From: an uncultured Bacteroidota bacterium | GTDB lineage: Bacteria; Bacteroidota; Bacteroidia; Chitinophagales; Chitinophagaceae | NCBI GenBank assembly: GCA_946479055.1 | Contig: CAMLEX010000080.1 | Coordinates: 1-11,621 of the forward strand | Length of the DNA: 11,621 nt | Direction of reading: 5' to 3' | Shown: one piece after another, positions 5,737 through 11,621 of the stretch | How positions within the stretch are numbered: position 1 is the first letter of the stretch | Layout: each line of letters starts with the position of its first letter | Notes under the pieces: model-generated | Seen by the model: only the letters and a program-made list of their open reading frames with translations | Told to the model about the DNA's origin: nothing | Database searches by the model: none | Program-made: the position numbers and the translations under genes

Positions 5737-8151
5737 TTACTCCACTATGAAAGAGCTGGCAGTCGAAACGGGTTCTCCCCTGGCATTGAACCCCTGCAGC
5801 AGAGCTACGAATTTTCCTGGCTGATCCGACGTATAAAATTGAAGTGACCCTTTGCCCGCTTTATCAGTTGAAACATCTGGCATCCAATACAAAGTACTTC
5901 TGAGATCAGGGATGCGCTTTGCTCTCTCACTGCTGGTTTCATAAACCGGGGAATAAAACTCACGTTGCAATTGTAAGCCTTCATAATCTACAGCAACAAT
6001 ACCAGGGGTCAGGTCAAATCCGTCAAATTTTGCCTGGTAGGTTTCGAAACTGGCGATCCCCTTAAAATTTATTCCTCCAATCTGGTATTTGACAGGTACC
6101 ACATCAAGTTTTTTCACTTTAAGCGGATCGTACGAAAAAATTTTATTATAGTTCATCAAAGGCACCCCATCCAGCAAAACAAGCACACCGTCTGTATTGA
6201 TAGTTTGTATTACTGCATCATACATATTCATGTACAACTTTCCATTTCGCAGTACCACATTAATCGGCATTACATATTCTCTCAATACTTCTTCCATCGT
6301 TGCAAATCGTTTGTATTCATCCAGACGATAAGAATATTCGGCTTTCCCGAAAAAAGGAAATGTATCAACTAATGCGGGGGGATTGAATCTGCGAATACTG
6401 TCAGCCACATAAATATTTTGTACCTGCATCGCTATACTTTTACCGGTTAAATTACTTTCTTCTTTTTTTGCGAATGATAAAAAAGGCAACCTGCCCTGCT
6501 GGTGATCATCGGCGAATGGAGTTAAAATATCTACCCGATAATTATTGGTAGTATCGCCGCCTGCCTGAATAATAATGTCGCCCGGCCCATAATAATTCTT
6601 TACATCAAAATAAACCATTCCTTTCCTATCTGTTTTGGATGCACAAAAACCAAATGGGTTGCCAGGAAAAGAAAGAAAACATTCAACATCAACTGCGGCT
6701 TTTCCATCTTTTACAGCAGCAACTTTTGCAGTAATCAGGTGCCCTCTATATTCGGGCATAAATCTTGGAGTAGTGGGGGTCGCCTGCGATAATATATTTT
6801 CCCAACGAAATCGGCGCCATCCGTGAGTCAGAAGCAGATTATCAGTAGCCTCATCAACATTTGCTTCGTTTGAAAAATAAAAGCCAGGCGACTCAACCTG
6901 ACCACGAAGATCAGAAGTAAGCCAGAGATAGCTGGCGATATCGTCCTGGTCAAATGTCTGAAGCGAGTCCATTTGAGATACCGAAATTGAATAGATAATG
7001 TTGTCAGTTGCCTTATCTTCCCCGATAGTAGAAATAGAAAGATTTACCTTTTGCCTCTTCTCATAGACATTTTTATCGCTACTGATGCTTACCGAAACGA
7101 CATCCTTTGATCTTGTAAACACCAATCGCTCACAAACAGGTTGTTGATCTTTATTGAATAAAGTGAAATGGCTTATTCCCTCTGTCAACTTTGCTTTATC
7201 AATATATAAAACCAGGTCATTTTCATAATTGACATACCCAGGTTCTGCTACCTTAAGTACTTGACGTGTATGTGCCAGCAAAAAAACTTTTTCTCCGCGT
7301 TGCCCCGTTTCTTTCACTTTTGCCTGTATCCTTACTTTTAGTCTGCCGTCTTTACCATCCGTTACATTCATTACATAGCCATAGTCATATACAGCAGGCA
7401 ACGAGCTGGTAAAAGATTTTCCTTCAGGTAATAGAATGGTAGCTTTATAGGCACGACCGGCCACTGGTATAAATGTAAAATTTCCGATACCAAACCGGTA
7501 GACCGAAAAACTTTTGATCGTGTCACCATTATCATCTGTTATCACACCTCTTGCATCCATTCCTTTACCATCCTGGCCGACTACCTGAAAAGCGACTTTT
7601 GTTTCGATACCTTGTACCAGGTTACCACCTTCAGGAAAAAAGTTTGCGGTTACCCTGACAGAATCTTTTTGAAAATTTCCTTCAACGGGTTTAATTGTAT
7701 TGACTACGCTTATGGGTTTCTCAAAAAAAAAGGAAGATCCTGAATTCTTCATCCAGTTCGTATATGCTCTTATATTATAGTTATCAGACTTGAGAGTAAG
7801 TGGCAAATAGAATGATCCTGATCCGCCCTTGCCTGTTAAAGATATCTTTGCCTGTGCTACCGGTTTATTAGACCTGTCTAATATCTCTACATAAGCAACC
7901 TTACTAAGATTTAACGGGCGATGTGTGGCTCCGCCAACACAATAAACCTTAAACCAGATTATTTCCCCTGCGATGTAAAAGTTTTTATCTGTATGTAAAT
8001 AGATTTTCTCCCTTGCAGACTGTTGATTGAATTTTTCGAACTGCTGTTGTATATTTTTAAACGCTTCATCCTGCCCCCAGGCTGGTGTAAATATAACCGC
8101 TGGCAGCAATGCCAATGACAAGTATAGAAAACGATCTTTGATTGCTGTCAT
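5737..8151 (-). CDS. Secreted MG2-type surface protein with a TonB-plug-like segment
   Basis: 804 residues from the preferred start at 8151. The N-terminus MTAIKDRFLYLSLALLPAV is a signal peptide ending near AWGQ (about 24-27). The segment EKIYLHTDKNFYIAGEIIWF (about 49-68) is the MG2-like 'YLHTDKxxYxxGExIWFKxY' opening seen in large Bacteroidota surface proteins related to the alpha-2-macroglobulin fold, followed by repeated beta-sandwich-type sequence. Near 615-705 is a TonB-receptor-plug-like region with VLVLLDGVPL (656-665) and DPLKVKKLDVV. The tail carries the family's TLYWMPDVSTDKAGK and FYTSDQPGKF pattern. There is no beta-barrel, so it is not itself a receptor. An in-frame ATG at 8232 would add 27 residues but lies inside the conserved DUF4249 C-terminus, so 8151 (35 nt after that stop) is chosen. 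It is probably a periplasmic or surface partner of the receptor encoded two genes upstream; the ligand is unknown. Confidence 0.85.
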   Translation of the reverse strand: MTAIKDRFLYLSLALLPAVIFTPAWGQDEAFKNIQQQFEKFNQQSAREKIYLHTDKNFYIAGEIIWFKVYCVGGATHRPLNLSKVAYVEILDRSNKPVAQAKISLTGKGGSGSFYLPLTLKSDNYNIRAYTNWMKNSGSSFFFEKPISVVNTIKPVEGNFQKDSVRVTANFFPEGGNLVQGIETKVAFQVVGQDGKGMDARGVITDDNGDTIKSFSVYRFGIGNFTFIPVAGRAYKATILLPEGKSFTSSLPAVYDYGYVMNVTDGKDGRLKVRIQAKVKETGQRGEKVFLLAHTRQVLKVAEPGYVNYENDLVLYIDKAKLTEGISHFTLFNKDQQPVCERLVFTRSKDVVSVSISSDKNVYEKRQKVNLSISTIGEDKATDNIIYSISVSQMDSLQTFDQDDIASYLWLTSDLRGQVESPGFYFSNEANVDEATDNLLLTHGWRRFRWENILSQATPTTPRFMPEYRGHLITAKVAAVKDGKAAVDVECFLSFPGNPFGFCASKTDRKGMVYFDVKNYYGPGDIIIQAGGDTTNNYRVDILTPFADDHQQGRLPFLSFAKKEESNLTGKSIAMQVQNIYVADSIRRFNPPALVDTFPFFGKAEYSYRLDEYKRFATMEEVLREYVMPINVVLRNGKLYMNMYDAVIQTINTDGVLVLLDGVPLMNYNKIFSYDPLKVKKLDVVPVKYQIGGINFKGIASFETYQAKFDGFDLTPGIVAVDYEGLQLQREFYSPVYETSSERAKRIPDLRSTLYWMPDVSTDKAGKGSLQFYTSDQPGKFVALLQGFNARGEPVSTASSFIVE

Positions 8152-8186
8152 ATGTATGATTATAAAATAAATGCTTTGGATAATAA

Positions 8187-9317
8187 TTACCAGTAAGATG
8201 GCCTTATAAGAGAGCCGCCTCTCGCTGTACATTCAACACAAGGGGTTGGAGCGATTTCGTATCGCATAACCCCGGGTCCTGTAAAAATTTGCGAAAAAAT
8301 GGAATGGCCACCTGAATAAGCAGCTTTTATGCTATCAGGATGATTCGGAATATCAAGCTTAGGACAATCCTGATTAAACTTCCATCCACGAAGCTCATTT
8401 GCTGAAATAAAAAATCTTTTCTCTTCAATATCAACAGCAGAAACATACCCGATAACCAACTCACCGGGATCTGAGGTACAATGTACATTGCCTCTTATTT
8501 CTGATGGTTGTGCATCGAATATGGTCCCCAGGCTTTCCGTGTTTTTTTTCATCATCTCATAAAACTCATAACCACTCTTATCCAGCGCATACTGACGCAA
8601 TAAAATGCTATACCTGACTGCTAGTTTTTCACTTCCATTTCCAATAAAAGTAACAGGCGCCCGGTAAATAATATCTGATTGCAGGGAAGCTGATGATCCC
8701 AGCAAAATATTACTTGAACTATTGTACTTCCAGCAAATGGAGACGTCATCGCCAGGCCCCCTTGGTATCACAGAACTATTAACATACTTAAAATTTGAAT
8801 AATAGTATGTCCTGATCTGCCAGGTTTCATCATAATCCCAAAGATAATAACGGGTATTGTTGGAATCATCATGTGTATTCACATACACCTGCACACCGTT
8901 ATCGTCCTGCCTGAATCCCAAACTCTCGATCGCAGGTGTTTTTCTTGCTACTACATAATCAGAAAGGTATTCTTTTCCGTTGGCAGTTGTTATTCTAAGA
9001 CGATATTCCTGGTTTAATACAAGATTAAGATTTGGAGAAGTATATAAACCATCTCCATTCATAGTTAACTGCCGGGTTGTATTATCTTTTCCTTCTACTA
9101 CCACCTGGGCATTTGACTCTCCTTTAAGAGTAGCTGTGGCATCCAGTTTAAACGTTCTTGTAAGCCTGACCCTGGTAGGCCCGGTTCCTGCATTCAAAAC
9201 CCCTTCTATTACAAGGTAAGAATTGGCAGAAGAGATAATGGTTGGTTTGTATGGCTCCCTACAACCAAAAACCGTGATAAGAACAAGGCAACAAAGAAAA
9301 ACTTTTCTTCCTTTCAT
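8187..9317 (-). CDS. DUF4249 domain lipoprotein
   Basis: 376 residues. The signal MKGRKVFLCCLVLITVFGC ends in a lipobox with the lipidated Cys at 19, followed by REPY. The body matches DUF4249, a Bacteroidota family almost always encoded next to TonB-dependent receptors: SYLVIEGVLNAGTGPTRVRL (about 33-52) is its usual opening strand pair, and the C-terminus CVECTARGGSLIRPSYW (360-376) is its characteristic paired-Cys, Gly-Gly and terminal Trp ending. It is probably a surface-exposed lipoprotein that helps its cognate receptor bind a ligand, by analogy with SusD-like proteins; this role is inferred. It starts 2 nt after the receptor stop, so the two are translationally coupled. A single copy with full family length and no defects seen. 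Confidence 0.93.
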   Translation of the reverse strand: MKGRKVFLCCLVLITVFGCREPYKPTIISSANSYLVIEGVLNAGTGPTRVRLTRTFKLDATATLKGESNAQVVVEGKDNTTRQLTMNGDGLYTSPNLNLVLNQEYRLRITTANGKEYLSDYVVARKTPAIESLGFRQDDNGVQVYVNTHDDSNNTRYYLWDYDETWQIRTYYYSNFKYVNSSVIPRGPGDDVSICWKYNSSSNILLGSSASLQSDIIYRAPVTFIGNGSEKLAVRYSILLRQYALDKSGYEFYEMMKKNTESLGTIFDAQPSEIRGNVHCTSDPGELVIGYVSAVDIEEKRFFISANELRGWKFNQDCPKLDIPNHPDSIKAAYSGGHSIFSQIFTGPGVMRYEIAPTPCVECTARGGSLIRPSYW

Positions 9318-9319
9318 TT

Positions 9320-11621
9320 TTAAAACCGAATATTAAAATTTATAAATGGAATCGCACTTCCAAAAATTGAAAGTTTATACCCGCTTATTAAACTATTTTG
9401 AGAAATAAAATATACTGAATATGGGTTTTTTCTACCCAATAGGTTGTAAATGCCGATCGTCCATGAATTGTGCGTTTTTTGATTCACTTTGTGATTGCCA
9501 TCTATGTTCATAGAAAAATCGGTCCGTATATAGTCGGGTATGCGGTGAGAATTCCTGTCGAAATAAAGTACCCGTTCAGAGCCGGCATAATAATACCGGC
9601 CAACAGGCAGTGTAATAGGCCTGCCTGTACTATAGGTAGAATTTAGTGATACGCTAAAACGATGGTTAACACGGAAATTACCTGCTAATGTTACGTCATG
9701 TGGTTTATCATAATTGGCGGGATAAAATTCTCCCCGGTTTACCTGTATGTCCGGATCCTGTGTATTGGTTTTTAAAAAAATGCGGGAATAAGTATAGCTT
9801 ATCCATCCATTGATCTTTCCACCGGGTTTTTTGATCAGCAATTCCAGCCCATAAGCCTTTCCACTCGTATTAATAACATCTGTCTCGATAGTATGATTCA
9901 ACAATAATTTAGCCCCCGGTTTATAGTCCAGGTAATTTTTGATACGTTTATAATACACTTCAACCGAAGTTTCAATTGTATTGGATTTAAAATTTTTATA
10001 CAGGCCCAAAGAAACCTGGTCGCCCTGTTGCGGCTTTATGTTAGGATCGCTTAGTTTCCATATATCCGTAGGGGCTATAGCGGTTGTATTTGACAACATA
10101 TGGATATACTGTCGTTGCGAGTTGTAAGAAGTTTTTAAAGAAAAACTGGTGGTAAATGCATAGCGGACCGAAAAACGGTATTCCGGGCCGGAATAATTTT
10201 GAATAAACTTCCCCTTTTCGTAATCTTTTGTATCAACTACATTGGCTGGTGTCGTAGGTAAGCCCGGCGCATAATAATTTACCTGTTGCGGCCCCAGGTA
10301 ATTGAATAGGGAATAACGTATCCCGGAGCTCAATGACAATTTATTATTGGGACTATAACGGTGAGTTAAATATGCTCCGCTCTCTAGAGCTTGCTCCGCT
10401 TCAACTGTAACAGGGGTTATGATTGAGCTTTTATCAAACGGTTCGTAAGAACCTGGTTGCAGTTTATAACGAATGCTGCTGGCACCAAAATCAAATGAAT
10501 GTTTTTGATTCAGGTAGTAAACAAAATCCGTTTTTGCATGCAGTTGAGTGATACCGAACCGCAGGGCAAATGCCGTTTCTTTATCTTCTTCCCGAAACAC
10601 TTTATACTTGTATTGATCATAGCCGATAATAAATGCAGCGCTTAACCGGTTGCTAAAATTTCTTGTCCATTTAACGGTAAGATTGCGATTGGAATAAGCA
10701 TAAGTAGTATCGCTATCAAGGGAAAACCTGTCATTGCTAAAATAACCGGAAAAATAAAGATTATTGGAACTGTCGATCCTGTGACTGACACCCAGATTCA
10801 CATCCTGGAAAGAAGCCTTACTGTTTTCATATTCAGAAGGCAAAAGATCCAACAACCAATTGGCGTAGGTACTACGGCCTCCAAAAATGAAAGAAGTTTT
10901 GTCTTTTGTTATTGGCCCTTCCAAGTGTACTCTGCTGGTAATAGGACCAACCCCTGCCGAACCTGTAATCTTTTTTTTGTTTCCTTCGCGGCTGTTAATA
11001 TCCAGTACAGAAGCCAACCGGCCACCGAACCTGGCCGGGATACTGCTTTTATACAATTCCACATCTTTTATCACTTCCGGATTGAAAGCAGAAAACATTC
11101 CGAAGAAATGAGAAGGATTATAAATCGTTGCATCATTAAAAAGAATGAGATTCTGATCTGCAGAACCGCCCCGCACATTGAATCCCGTACTAGCTTCACC
11201 AACAGTTTTTACACCAGGAAGGCTTGTAATAACCCGTAATACGTCCGCTTCCCCGAATACGGACGGCACCCTGCGTATACTTTCAATACTCAATCTTTCC
11301 ACACCCATTTGTACCCGGTTAATATTAATTAGTTTTTTGGATGATACAATAACTTCTTTTAAAGTGGTAATCTGTTCGCGGATATCAATATCCAGTTTTC
11401 CGTCGGAATATACCGCCAATTGAAGCTTTGTATCCTTCATACCAATCCCTAAAATATTCAATGTATGTTTACCTGCCGGCACTGTCAGAGAATAATTTCC
11501 ATACGCATTTGTTACTGTAGAGTATGTATTATTTATATAAACAGATGAATTTATAAGAGGTTCTCCTGTTGTTGCATTTCGTATTGTTCCGCTAATAATA
11601 GCATTGCCGTTAAGTATATTT
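9320..11621 (-). CDS. TonB-dependent outer-membrane receptor with carboxypeptidase-regulatory-like domain, N-terminus beyond the window edge
   Basis: 766 residues are visible; the start and signal peptide lie beyond the right edge. Visible residues 1-85 form a carboxypeptidase-D regulatory-like beta-sandwich (ISGTIRNATTGEPL, then YSTVTNAYGNYSLTVPAGKHTL). The plug domain follows (about 85-210): LKEVIVSS, RRVPSVFGEADVLRVI, SLPGVKTVGEASTGFNVRGG (about 134-152), LILFNDATIYNPSHFFGMFS and ARFGGRLASVLDI. The remainder is a 22-strand-type beta-barrel rich in alternating aromatic strands and ending INFNIRF, a C-terminal Phe typical of outer-membrane proteins. It would import, or bind at the surface, a ligand using TonB energy. 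It is not SusC-like: its partner is DUF4249, not SusD. The ligand is not readable. A GTG inside the frame (11482) is not the start, because the upstream codons continue the regulatory domain without interruption. Confidence 0.95.
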   Translation of the reverse strand, partial: NILNGNAIISGTIRNATTGEPLINSSVYINNTYSTVTNAYGNYSLTVPAGKHTLNILGIGMKDTKLQLAVYSDGKLDIDIREQITTLKEVIVSSKKLININRVQMGVERLSIESIRRVPSVFGEADVLRVITSLPGVKTVGEASTGFNVRGGSADQNLILFNDATIYNPSHFFGMFSAFNPEVIKDVELYKSSIPARFGGRLASVLDINSREGNKKKITGSAGVGPITSRVHLEGPITKDKTSFIFGGRSTYANWLLDLLPSEYENSKASFQDVNLGVSHRIDSSNNLYFSGYFSNDRFSLDSDTTYAYSNRNLTVKWTRNFSNRLSAAFIIGYDQYKYKVFREEDKETAFALRFGITQLHAKTDFVYYLNQKHSFDFGASSIRYKLQPGSYEPFDKSSIITPVTVEAEQALESGAYLTHRYSPNNKLSLSSGIRYSLFNYLGPQQVNYYAPGLPTTPANVVDTKDYEKGKFIQNYSGPEYRFSVRYAFTTSFSLKTSYNSQRQYIHMLSNTTAIAPTDIWKLSDPNIKPQQGDQVSLGLYKNFKSNTIETSVEVYYKRIKNYLDYKPGAKLLLNHTIETDVINTSGKAYGLELLIKKPGGKINGWISYTYSRIFLKTNTQDPDIQVNRGEFYPANYDKPHDVTLAGNFRVNHRFSVSLNSTYSTGRPITLPVGRYYYAGSERVLYFDRNSHRIPDYIRTDFSMNIDGNHKVNQKTHNSWTIGIYNLLGRKNPYSVYFISQNSLISGYKLSIFGSAIPFINFNIRF

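Noticed and set aside
8152..8232. In-frame upstream ATG at 8232 for the MG2 protein, adding 27 hydrophobic residues
   Set aside because: It lies inside the conserved C-terminus of the DUF4249 gene and would overlap it by 46 nt. The start at 8151 gives a normal signal peptide directly.
11480..11482. GTG as the start of the TonB-dependent receptor
   Set aside because: The frame stays open to the window edge and the upstream codons encode the rest of the carboxypeptidase-regulatory-like domain, so the gene is truncated by the window, not started here.

Overview
The window looks like a chromosome segment of a Bacteroidota bacterium, probably a Chitinophagaceae-like soil or freshwater organism. 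The evidence is a TonB-dependent receptor with an N-terminal carboxypeptidase-regulatory-like domain, followed by a DUF4249 lipoprotein and an MG2-type surface protein. This trio is typical of the phylum. Shine-Dalgarno sequences are largely absent, the DNA is A+T-rich, and one TAnnTTTG-type -7 box is visible. The genus assignment is a guess.

Left part (1-3905): two tandem minus-strand genes encode paralogous 2H-phosphoesterase ('2'-5' RNA ligase') family proteins; the first runs off the left edge. A 70-bp region carrying nested inverted repeats separates them from a divergent plus-strand block: umuD, umuC (4-nt ATGA overlap) and, 23 nt on, a RhuM/Fic-Doc fusion gene. The umuD product has Ala and Arg where the self-cleavage Ser and Lys of the family belong, at exactly the E. 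coli spacing. It should therefore be unable to process itself, while the UmuC polymerase keeps its catalytic residues. Both 2H proteins have a degenerate first catalytic motif.

Middle part (3906-5736): a DUF72 gene converges on the Fic gene with only 5 nt between them. Behind it lies a degraded C-terminal fragment of a sulfatase, recognisable by the ELYNLEKDPAEQ signature and interrupted by a TAG where the family normally has Trp. Next comes a small lipoprotein gene of unknown function whose start codon lies inside a perfect 11-bp inverted repeat.

Right part (5737-11621): a minus-strand operon reads, in transcription order, TonB-dependent receptor (5' end beyond the right edge), DUF4249 lipoprotein (2 nt downstream) and MG2/plug-like secreted protein (35 nt downstream). 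Together they look like an outer-membrane receptor with surface partners; the ligand cannot be read from the sequence. No tRNA, rRNA, CRISPR array or insertion sequence was seen.
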